From: Vibrio ostreae
GTDB lineage: Bacteria > Pseudomonadota > Gammaproteobacteria > Enterobacterales > Vibrionaceae
Direction: 5' to 3'
DNA length: 64,000 nt
NCBI RefSeq assembly: GCF_019226825.1
Contig: NZ_CP076643.1
Location: forward strand, 2,170,001 to 2,234,000
A program made the position numbers and the translations under genes. The notes beneath the pieces are model-generated. The model was not told the DNA's origin. It searched no databases and saw only the letters and a program-made list of their open reading frames with translations. Positions 56,461 through 64,000 of this stretch are shown in pieces (within the stretch, counting starts at the first letter, position 1; each line of letters opens with the position of its first letter).

Positions 56461-56898
56461 CTATTGGTAACTCACATCTGGTTGCATCACCCAGCCTATT
56501 TTTCCTTTGTGTAAACCATGCAAAACGCGAACTTGATACCAAGATGTCTGAATACCCTGCACATCCATCGTAGCAGAATCTAGAACTTCAATTCGGCTGC
56601 CATTACTTAGGCGATCAATAAGCAACTCTTTGTTGTTTAAACCATATGCAGCATGGATATCTGGTTTCTTTAGTAACCAGGATCCATTGTTGTTTGAAGC
56701 AATAACTAGCTCAGGCTCGGATTTTTCTGCAAGATTATAGTTGTTAGTTGTAAAAGTCTCACCAGTTTGGTTGATGATGGAACCTGAATTATGTTGATTG
56801 TTATTAACTACTTTCGGAGATGCATTTAAGTAACTTGCACAAGCTATAGCCGTACCAATAATTGTTGCGATTGATGCTGATTTTACCAATTTACTCAT
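56461..56898 (-). CDS. Secreted SH3-like domain protein, cassette gene
   Basis: 145 residues with an N-terminal hydrophobic segment (SASIATIIGTAIACASYLNA, signal or anchor), an Asn-rich linker and a C-terminal SH3b-like domain (SRIEVLDSAT...TSWYQVRVLHGLHKGKIGWV). Such domains often bind cell wall or act in envelope proteins. It lies between two attC-type sites. Confidence 0.7.
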   Translation of the reverse strand: MSKLVKSASIATIIGTAIACASYLNASPKVVNNNQHNSGSIINQTGETFTTNNYNLAEKSEPELVIASNNNGSWLLKKPDIHAAYGLNNKELLIDRLSNGSRIEVLDSATMDVQGIQTSWYQVRVLHGLHKGKIGWVMQPDVSYQ

Positions 56899-56976
56899 GA
56901 TTTCAGTCTCTTACTTTAACTTACGTCAGAGAATTATATCAGAGGTTAGAGCTTGTCCAAAGTCTACGAAAATAGG

Positions 56977-57048
56977 TATAACGCCTTGCTCACCGGAAAA
57001 TTGGGAGCGTAGCGAGTAATTTTTCCGAGTGCAGCAACTTGTTATAAG
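56977..57048 (-). repeat. attC recombination site (cassette boundary)
   Basis: TATAACGCCTTGCTCACCGG...CCGAGTGCAGCAACTTGTTATAAG with inner GGAGCGTAGCGAG. It closely resembles the attC at 27,971-28,040 in the other array, including the AAAATT arms. Confidence 0.87.
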
Positions 57049-58331
57049 CCGGGCGCATATATGATTTCAGAGAAAGAATTTTGAACTATCCTCCAGTACC
57101 CATTAGGCATAGATCGGACAGATGGATTATTCTCTAAGTCTTGGTATATTGCGCGCACTGAAACTTCTTTAAATTTTTGTTGTCCATCAATTTCAAAACA
57201 CAGCTCCGCTATTACGTGAGTAACGGCAGCAGCTTGGTCATCTATACCCAATAGTCTAAATGAAACCGGTATATGATTACCAAAATCTTGCCGTGCCATA
57301 CCAGCCTTTTTCCCCTTGGGGGTATCGGTAAAATATAAAAGGGCATCAGCGATAAGGCCAAACCGCTTATTGCACCAATGATCTAAAAAGGCAGCCACCG
57401 AATATTCAGGTGTATTTTCAGGCAGATGGGAAATATCCCCTTCAAATGGTAGGTATGGAATATCCTCAGATACTCTCGGTTTCCACTCTTCAATGGACCT
57501 CTTCAAAAGGTTTGTTTCAGAGATTTGCTTAAATAGCTGTTTCCAGCTCACCTCTTCTTTTGGTTTTGGCTCCTTTTTCCCGTCAACAAGCGCTCCAGCC
57601 CAGTCTCTCGCCGCAAAGAGAGCAGCCCAGCACTTTGCTGCCACTACTTTGTTATCAAAGGCTAACTCGCGACCATGAAGAATCCCGTTTCTGTATGGAA
57701 TTGATATAGCGTCTTCATTCGTTTTATTTCTGCCCTTAGTGAGAATTGAAGCTAGTGTTTAGAGGCCTGACTCATGAGCTGCTATGCAATCCCAAGCTGT
57801 CAAATCGACGTTCTCAGCAAAAAAACCTACATGCTTCGACACATCGTTTACGAGACCATCCAGCAAGCTCAGCAACAGCGGTACACACGCATGATACCTA
57901 CCAGCCAAGTAATCCTCTCTAGCCAACTCCGCGAGCCTTACTCTTTTTCTAAAATCACAATTCCCATTAAATCTTAATATTCCCCACTTTAATGTTTCTT
58001 CGCCATACGAGTCGGCTAGGAATTGTTCCGCTGGCCCCTTACCCTCAGCATCATAAATATTTATTGCTTTCTGCGTTACGTCCATGTTCATGGACTCATA
58101 TGCGATCCAGCCTAGATTCGCAAAACGTTCATTGAACTGGTCTGGGGCCTCCAACATTTCCGCTTGTTTTTTTATCTTATTGAATTCATTGAAGGCATCT
58201 TCCATTTTAGGGAAGATGCCACGAGCAAATGGAAAAGCCTTGTAAAGGGCTTCCAAGCTCTCAAAAGCCGCGAACTGCTTTAAGAGTTCTGCACTTGTTG
58301 GATTGTCAATGATCTTCTTTGACTTACTCAC
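57042..58331 (-). pseudogene. Cassette gene with an in-frame stop (HEPN-like protein)
   Basis: One continuous frame of about 430 codons is interrupted only by TAA at 57,761-57,759. The first half ends WDCIAAHESGL, and the second resumes at once as TLASILTKGRNKTNEDAISI and goes on with PYRNGILHGRELAFDNKVVA. The latter contains RNGILH, an R-x4-H HEPN pattern, and YHACVPLLLSLLDGLVND precedes the break. AAA-to-TAA is the simplest lesion. The start is GTG 58331 with AAGGAAG. It is the first cassette of array 2, next to the 192-bp block. Confidence 0.85.
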
Positions 58332-58347
58332 AATACTTCCTTGAGAT

Positions 58348-58539
58348 TATAACAGCCTTTTTTAAGCAGACATTGCCTATATAATATTTTAAGAAAATAC
58401 AGACACCATCACATCAACACGCTGATTTACATAGTTAATCAGATTACACACTCTGCAACTACGGAACATGTCTACCTAACCACCAAAAACCTACTAAGCT
58501 CATAGTCTGCCATTGATAAAAATCGGTCAAGAACTGACA
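58348..58539. repeat. 192-bp block flanking cassette array 2
   Basis: It matches 28,901-29,092 over the same length (about 70% identity, higher in the first 55 bp) and starts at the same TATAACAG junction. See the corresponding block in island 1. Confidence 0.65.
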
Positions 58540-58679
58540 AAAGAAACGTGTCTATTATGTGCTGGCTAGCCGATTTTGTAGCGGGGATAGATAGCCTCTT
58601 CTGTCTTAGGGCAAAGGAGTGGTGAAAGCGATCGAGTGGAGAGTGGTGAAATCACAGAATGTGGGTACTGTACCGAAAA

Positions 58680-58714
58680 AAGGTACACTAGAGGTACAGT
58701 CACTAGTTTTGACA
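58680..58714. repeat. 35-bp repeat shared with island 1
   Basis: Identical to 41,757-41,791. An inverted repeat ACTGTACC / GGTACAGT (58,667-58,674; 58,693-58,700) is centred on it. In island 1 the motif stands about 100 bp from the attachment site, but no tRNA copy follows here. The interval 58,540-58,937 otherwise holds only the csp leader. Confidence 0.75.
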
Positions 58715-58937
58715 ACTTTAGAGAAACTAGGATTGAGGACAAAACTAACTATTTTCAATTTAAGGCTTATACTTAAAGTAGCTCTACCAATTTGAGTTAC
58801 TTTTTCATTATCAACCAAGTTTCCTTTCACAGTTATTCTCGCTCCTTTTCGTTTAACTGCTGCGACAGATATCTTGATTTACTATGGAATAGCTCTATTT
58901 TTCAGAGCTTTAACCTATAACATTAGTCGAGGTATGT

Positions 58938-59150
58938 ATGTCTGACAGAGTAACGGGATCAGTAAAATGGTTCAACGAAACTAAGGGCTTTGGTTTTATC
59001 ACCAAAGATAGTGACGGTAAGGATATTTTTGTTCATTTCCGTTCAATTTCCTCTGATGGGTTTAAGACCCTGTTGGAAGGCCAAAAAGTAAGTTTTGAAG
59101 TTGAACCCGGTGAGAAAGGCCCGCAAGCAACCAATGTGACTCTCATCTAA
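58938..59150 (+). CDS. Cold-shock domain protein (CspA family)
   Basis: A 70-residue RNA chaperone with RNP1 KGFGFIT and RNP2 DIFVHFR. The ATG is preceded by GAGGTATGT. A long gene-free leader upstream suits the cold-responsive 5' UTR typical of this family. It stands alone and is closed by a terminator. It probably marks the return to chromosomal backbone, though this is not certain. Confidence 0.93.
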   Translation: MSDRVTGSVKWFNETKGFGFITKDSDGKDIFVHFRSISSDGFKTLLEGQKVSFEVEPGEKGPQATNVTLI

Positions 59151-59158
59151 GTACGGTT

Positions 59159-59196
59159 GAAGGCTGAGCCAACTCAAGCTTTGCCTTCATTTTTTA
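59159..59196 (+). terminator. csp terminator
   Basis: GAAGGC and GCCTTC pair around an 18-nt loop and are followed by ATTTTTT. Confidence 0.8.
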
Positions 59197-59397
59197 GAGT
59201 CTAGTTATTGTTTGAGGGCAAAAATCCATTCCAACGTCTTCCTTCTTTTAGAATTTCAACTCTGATCCTTCAGGTTATAGATTTTCAGCTGATTAAAGCT
59301 ATTTGGATATGGGAAATATGAAAATGTCCCAGAAAACATATCTATGACACGAGGCTGCCTTTTTAAAAGGTCAACCATCATTGAAAGGAAGTTAATC

Positions 59398-62130
59398 ATG
59401 AGACCTACCAACGAAAAATCATGGCGTGCAACATACCAAAGGTCGATGAAGGTAAACGGAACCGAATATAAATACTGGTCTCTAAAACAACTGGCCCAAG
59501 ACTATCAAGCCAACCTGTCGCAGATCCCTTTTACTAAGCGCATACTTATTGAAAATATCGTTCGACAAGCGTCTGATTTTGAAGAAGCAGCTCGCATTAT
59601 CGAAGCGTTGTTTCTTACAAAATCGACTTTCCCTTCAGAGAGTCACGGGCATTCATCTGAGTTTAATTTCTATCCCAGCAGAGTCTTGATGCAAGACTAC
59701 ACCGGTATTCCAGCCTTGGTTGATCTGGCTGCTATCAGAGATGCGATTGCACAAACTGGCGGGGATCCAAGCCACGTCACCCCCATGTGTAAGGTTGATC
59801 TTGTCATTGACCATTCGTTGATTGTCGATCAGTCAGGTTCAGAATCCGCGATACATACGAATCATGAACACGAAATGGCTCGAAACAAAGAGCGGTATAC
59901 ATTCTTGAAATGGGCACAAAAGAACTTCCGGAACTTGACCGTTATCCCCCCCGGTAAGGGCATATGCCATCAGGTTAATCTGGAATATCTGGCACAAGTT
60001 GTTCATGAAGACGAAAATGGTGTGCTATTCCCAGATACGGTTATCGGAACCGATAGCCACACCACTATGGTCAATGGATTAGGAGTGTTGGGCTGGGGCG
60101 TCGGTGGAATTGAAGCTGAAGCCGTAATGCTAGGCCAACCACTCAATATAACGATTCCCAAAGTAGTCGGAGTGAGGCTTGATGGGCAACTGCGTCCCGG
60201 TGTTACTGCAACGGATTTGGTCTTATCTATCACTGAGAAGCTAAGATCCCATGGTGTGGTGGGTAAGTTGGTCGAGTACTATGGTTACGGTTTAGCCGCT
60301 TTGTCTGTGGCCGACAGAGCTACGATTGCCAACATGGCTCCAGAGTACGGCGCCACATGCGGTTTTTTCCCTATCGATGAAAACACACTTGCCTATCTGA
60401 CCCTTACTAACCGATCTTCTGCACTGGTTGACAAAGTTCGAGCTTATGCGAAAGAGCAAAGCCTATGGTGGGATACAAAAGAAACCTCACCTGAGTATGA
60501 TGAAAATATTGTGGTAGATTTATCGACCATTGTGACCTCAGTGGCTGGGCCCAAAAGGCCACAAGATCGACTTAACATCAGTGCAATTAAGCAAGCGACC
60601 CTTGCACAATGCGCTATTGAAGGTGTTTCCTCCTCAAGCCACGGAGCAAAACATTCCGAGTCATCCACGCACCTCCATCATGGTGATGTCGTAATTGCCG
60701 CCATCACTTCATGTACGAACACTTCCAACCCAGCGGTTATGTTAACGGCCGGATTGGTTGCGAAGGCCGCCGTGGAAAGAGGGTTGTCCGTTCCTGCTTA
60801 TGTAAAAACGTCTCTCGCACCAGGATCATTAGCAGTAGCCAGATATCTCAATGAGACTGGGCTGCAACATTACTTAGACTTGTTGGGATTTCATCGTGTT
60901 GGATACGGGTGTACTACATGTATTGGGAATTCAGGTCCACTCAAGAACAATCTAGAAGAAGAGATTTCGGCAAATAGCTTGCACGTATCCGCTGTGTTAT
61001 CAGGGAACCGAAATTTCGAGGGACGAATCCATCCATCAGTCAGCTTAAACTGGCTTGCCTCTCCACCATTGGTTGTCGCGTTTGCGTTAGCGGGTACAAC
61101 CTGTGTTGACCTAGAAAATGAACCCATTGCCATCAATAGTAAAAATGAGCCTGTCTATCTGCGGGAGCTTTGGCCGAGTCCGCTCATGCTGGAGGAAATG
61201 CTGAGTCAGGTTCATGAGAGCCACTTTAGATTGAGTTACAGTGACATTGCTGAAGGGGATGAGGAGTGGGAACAATTATCGATGCAAGATAGTCCCTGTT
61301 ATCCTTGGGAGCCGACCTCGACCTACATACAACGTCCACCATTTTTGGAACTTCCACCTCCCACATTTCCTATTGAGTCAGCACGTGTATTAGCTATTTT
61401 GGGAGATTCGATAACAACAGACCATATTTCTCCGGCGGGACTTATCTCCGTAAATAGTCCTGCAGGACAATATTTGCGGTCAGAAAATATCACTCCAGAA
61501 GAGTTCAATAGCTACGGTGCGCGCAGAGGGAACCACAACGTCATGGTTCGCGGCACTTTTTCAAACGTGCGACTGGAAAACAAAATAGCATCGCCGACTA
61601 AAGGTGGCGTCACAAGATGTTTCGGTGATACCAAGCTGGATGAATGTAACATGTCGACCACGGAGAAAAAGCCTCCAGTCATGCCTATTTTTGAAGCGAG
61701 CAGAAACGCCATTGAACTGCAGGTGCCATTGGTCATATTTGCCGGCAAAGACTATGGTTGTGGTTCAAGTCGAGATTGGGCCGCTAAAGGATGCCTGTTA
61801 TTGAATGTAAAAGCCGTCATCGCGGAATCGTTTGAACGAATTCATCGCAGCAACTTAGTGGGTATGGGCATCTTGCCGCTCCAACTTAAAAGACCAGGCG
61901 AACTCGACGCGCTCACTCTGGAAGGCAATGAGACCGTGTTTATTGCCCCTAATGAGCCGATGAAGCCCTTGCTGGAATTAGACATTATTGTCGTAACGGC
62001 TCAAGGTACAGAACATTCCGTACCTGTTGTTGCACGTATCGACAATCCAAAAGAGTTAGAGTATTTCAACGCAGGAGGCATTCTTCAGTATGTGCTAAAG
62101 CAACTAAAGACGCCTAAAATGCCATTGTGA
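59398..62130 (+). CDS. acnA: Aconitate hydratase, AcnA type
   Basis: Iron-sulfur enzyme interconverting citrate and isocitrate. ATG 59398 with AAAGGAAG is preferred over an upstream frame start. The 910 residues include the cluster ligands in ITSCTNTSNP and GYGCTTCIGNSGPL, the signatures DHSLIVDQSG, IGTDSHTTMVNGLGVLGWGV and NRNFEGR, and the swivel domain GKDYGCGSSRDWAAKG. A His/Ser-rich insertion (EGVSSSSHGAKHSESSTHLH) enlarges the middle. It is a solitary gene, so it may be an extra or stress-specific aconitase. Related 2-methylisocitrate dehydratase (AcnD) is a less likely alternative because prp genes are absent. Confidence 0.88.
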   Translation: MRPTNEKSWRATYQRSMKVNGTEYKYWSLKQLAQDYQANLSQIPFTKRILIENIVRQASDFEEAARIIEALFLTKSTFPSESHGHSSEFNFYPSRVLMQDYTGIPALVDLAAIRDAIAQTGGDPSHVTPMCKVDLVIDHSLIVDQSGSESAIHTNHEHEMARNKERYTFLKWAQKNFRNLTVIPPGKGICHQVNLEYLAQVVHEDENGVLFPDTVIGTDSHTTMVNGLGVLGWGVGGIEAEAVMLGQPLNITIPKVVGVRLDGQLRPGVTATDLVLSITEKLRSHGVVGKLVEYYGYGLAALSVADRATIANMAPEYGATCGFFPIDENTLAYLTLTNRSSALVDKVRAYAKEQSLWWDTKETSPEYDENIVVDLSTIVTSVAGPKRPQDRLNISAIKQATLAQCAIEGVSSSSHGAKHSESSTHLHHGDVVIAAITSCTNTSNPAVMLTAGLVAKAAVERGLSVPAYVKTSLAPGSLAVARYLNETGLQHYLDLLGFHRVGYGCTTCIGNSGPLKNNLEEEISANSLHVSAVLSGNRNFEGRIHPSVSLNWLASPPLVVAFALAGTTCVDLENEPIAINSKNEPVYLRELWPSPLMLEEMLSQVHESHFRLSYSDIAEGDEEWEQLSMQDSPCYPWEPTSTYIQRPPFLELPPPTFPIESARVLAILGDSITTDHISPAGLISVNSPAGQYLRSENITPEEFNSYGARRGNHNVMVRGTFSNVRLENKIASPTKGGVTRCFGDTKLDECNMSTTEKKPPVMPIFEASRNAIELQVPLVIFAGKDYGCGSSRDWAAKGCLLLNVKAVIAESFERIHRSNLVGMGILPLQLKRPGELDALTLEGNETVFIAPNEPMKPLLELDIIVVTAQGTEHSVPVVARIDNPKELEYFNAGGILQYVLKQLKTPKMPL

Positions 62131-62187
62131 AATTTAATCTCTCGGGTGACGGGGCATGTGGGAGCTAAAGATATGATTGATAAAGGG

Positions 62188-62218
62188 AAGGCTCCCAACG
62201 AACTGCTCAGGGAGCCTT
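62188..62218. terminator. Terminator between acnA and the MFS gene
   Basis: AAGGCTCCC and GGGAGCCTT pair around a 13-nt loop. It lies between convergent genes and is usable from both sides, but the T runs are short. Confidence 0.75.
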
Positions 62219-62224
62219 TAAGAG

Positions 62225-63442
62225 TTACGCTGCTGCCATGCTCAAACGTGGTACAGGCTTGTCATTGATTGGAAGATGAATCAATGCAGCAATAAACGCG
62301 AGTACGGCCGCTGACCACCAAATTGGATCATAGGACCCGTAATAATCGTAGATACGACCACCAACCCATGCCCCCAAAAAGCTGCCGACTTGGTGAGTGA
62401 AAAACACCAAACCATATAGCGTCGACAGGTAACGAGCTCCAAACATTTGACGGACTAAACCAGATGTAAGCGGCACCGTTCCTAACCAACAAAAACCGAT
62501 GGCAGCACCGAAGATAAGCGCCGTTTGCTCGGTAATCGGCAGTGCCAAAAAAGCACCGATCACAACCGTACGCATCACATACAACGCAAACATCATATAA
62601 CACTTGCTAAAACGATCTGCCATTACCCCCCAGAAATATGAGCCAAGGATGTTAAATATACCCACGTAAGCCAACGCCATGGCCGCGGTTGATGCAGGTA
62701 GATTTTTATCCGCCAAATAACTAGGCAGGTGAGTCGCGATAAACATCACATGGAAACCACACACAAAAAAACCAGCATGAATCAACCAGTACCCTTTGTG
62801 GGCAAACGCTTCTTTCAAAGCTTCTTTTAGTGTTTGTTTGCCCTCGTGAACATGGTTGTTAGCAGTATTTGCATTTCGCTTTGCCGTATTCATGAATAGT
62901 GCAAACAACACCATAAAACTGCACAGTACCGCGAAGATTTGCATTGAACTTTGCCAACCAGAAGCGCTCAACAATGCTTGCGCCCCCGGGATCATAGCAA
63001 ACATGCCGAATGATCCAGCTGCCGTGGTCAAACCGAAGGCTTTCGCCGCATGTTGCGCTGGTACAACTTTAGCGACTGCACCGAGCACGATCACGTAGCT
63101 GGTTGCGCTTAAACCAAGACCAACAAGCACACCTAGCGATAAATACACCATTGTTGGATCAGCGCTGATAGAAGTTAAGTACAGCCCCAGGGCGTAAGAG
63201 ATAGCACCTAAAATGATGATACGTTTCGCTCCCCAACGGTCGGCGGCCATACCCACAAATGGCTGGAACGCTCCAAACAATAAGTTTTGCAATGCGATTG
63301 CAAAGCTGAAGAACTCTCGTCCCGTTTGGAAGTAGTCGGATATCGGTGTCATGAAGATACCAAAGGATTGTCTGATCCCTAGACTGGTAATCAAAATACC
63401 GATACCTAGCCAAACAAGCAGTGGAAATCGAAAAATAATCAT
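62225..63442 (-). CDS. Major facilitator superfamily transporter
   Basis: 405 residues with twelve membrane helices. The MFS signature between helices 2 and 3 is GMAADRWGAKRIIILGA, and its repeat between 8 and 9 is GVMADRFSK. The layout resembles oxalate/formate and monocarboxylate carriers. The convergent aconitase hints at an organic-acid substrate, but that is only an inference. It starts at ATG 63442. Confidence 0.85.
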   Translation of the reverse strand: MIIFRFPLLVWLGIGILITSLGIRQSFGIFMTPISDYFQTGREFFSFAIALQNLLFGAFQPFVGMAADRWGAKRIIILGAISYALGLYLTSISADPTMVYLSLGVLVGLGLSATSYVIVLGAVAKVVPAQHAAKAFGLTTAAGSFGMFAMIPGAQALLSASGWQSSMQIFAVLCSFMVLFALFMNTAKRNANTANNHVHEGKQTLKEALKEAFAHKGYWLIHAGFFVCGFHVMFIATHLPSYLADKNLPASTAAMALAYVGIFNILGSYFWGVMADRFSKCYMMFALYVMRTVVIGAFLALPITEQTALIFGAAIGFCWLGTVPLTSGLVRQMFGARYLSTLYGLVFFTHQVGSFLGAWVGGRIYDYYGSYDPIWWSAAVLAFIAALIHLPINDKPVPRLSMAAA

Positions 63443-64000
63443 AAATCGCTCTTATTAATGAGTGTGGTGCTGAAAATGGCCTTCCTGCCACTTATGGATT
63501 CGAGATCACCACTGGTAATAGACTTCACTGTCACTATTGCCAATAACCTTGACGAGTTATGGATAAAGATTAATAACAGGCACCAAATGTTACACTCAGG
63601 TAACAAATCATTTCGAAGTGTAAAGAGTGTTATGCAGTGACACAAATGATTAAAAGTGAATTAATTCATGCAAATTGTGCATAAATAAATTTAGGCTTAT
63701 GGCTAAACGCCTAAACATCCAAAGGCAGAGCGTAAACGGCGAAGTTGAGTACTCCACCAAGTGACGCCCCACTCCGCTTTTGTGGCTAGTCGGGTAGTGA
63801 GTTAGAGCGGAGCTTGCCCTGTAATGCTGCCGGATTCACAAGTCACCGTAAAGTCGATCGCCAGTTTTTGGTAGTCAATAATCATCGGCCGATATAACCG
63901 AATAATCGTAACGATTATACAGTTTCGTGCGCGTTAACTGGTCAGGTGCAGGGGCCGGTATGAGCAGCTAACTCTAACTTCTACAGTATCAGATGACCCG
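63443..64000. other. Terminal stretch without recognised gene
   Basis: Upstream region of the MFS gene and the following 500 bp. I see no supported coding region, tRNA or attachment-site copy up to the window edge. Confidence 0.5.

Noticed and set aside
58540..58937. A fourth attachment site closing segment 3
   Set aside because: The 35-bp end repeat is present, but no stretch resembling the tRNA 3' end follows.
59398..62130. AcnD (2-methylcitrate pathway) identity for the aconitase
   Set aside because: No prpB, prpC or prpF genes are nearby and the motifs fit AcnA equally well or better; kept only as an alternative.

Overview
The window reads as a Vibrio chromosome, species not determined. 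The evidence is the gene order lysC-alaS-recX-recA-pncC-mutS / rpoS-nlpD-pcm-surE-truD-ispF-ispD-ftsB, then folB-folK-uppP / plsY, tsaD and the rpsU-yqeY-dnaG-rpoD macromolecular synthesis operon, with protein sequences closest to what I know of Vibrio. Positions 1-24,450 are ordinary housekeeping DNA with intact genes, clear terminators and a textbook SOS promoter in front of recA.

At 24,547-24,622 lies a tRNA-Ile2 gene (CAU anticodon) just downstream of rpoD. In V. cholerae this is the place where island VSP-II sits. Its 3' end (48 bp) is repeated perfectly at 41,897-41,944 and with one mismatch at 50,819-50,863, so at least two islands are integrated in tandem, followed by a degenerate third segment.

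Island 1 (24.6-41.9 kb) carries a tyrosine integrase beside the tRNA, then three inverted gene cassettes separated by integron-type attC sites and encoding abortive-infection/HEPN-like and FRG proteins. Next comes an IncP-like mobilisation block (traK-like, oriT with an RK2-type nic motif, traJ, traI relaxase) and a trbJ-trbK-trbL trio with no other secretion genes. It ends with an accessory cluster: repeat protein, sce7726-like nuclease, beta-family protein, ImmA/IrrE protease and a membrane protein. It looks like a mobilisable element that borrows, and perhaps retunes, an IncP-type conjugation machine.

Island 2 (41.9-50.8 kb) carries an intact IS3-family element and a type I-A-like retron: ncRNA with a 26-bp msd stem, reverse transcriptase, PtuA-like ATPase and PtuB-like HNH protein. 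It also has an integrase with an in-frame stop at codon 13. A ~210-bp sequence repeated in inverted orientation brackets the retron-integrase block. The reverse transcriptase is split by a one-base shift at a T6 run.

Segment 3 (50.9 to about 58.7 kb) carries a HipBA and a HipBST toxin-antitoxin module, a 45-codon remnant of an island-1-type integrase, and a second attC cassette array. The flanks of this array match those of the array in island 1. Several genes here are broken (hipA, hipS, one cassette gene).

From 58.9 kb onward there is a cold-shock gene, an AcnA-type aconitase and an MFS carrier convergent with it. No tRNA-type attachment copy is visible right of 50,863. The accessory region thus combines integration, mobilisation, cassette capture and several anti-phage or toxin-antitoxin modules at one tRNA hot spot.
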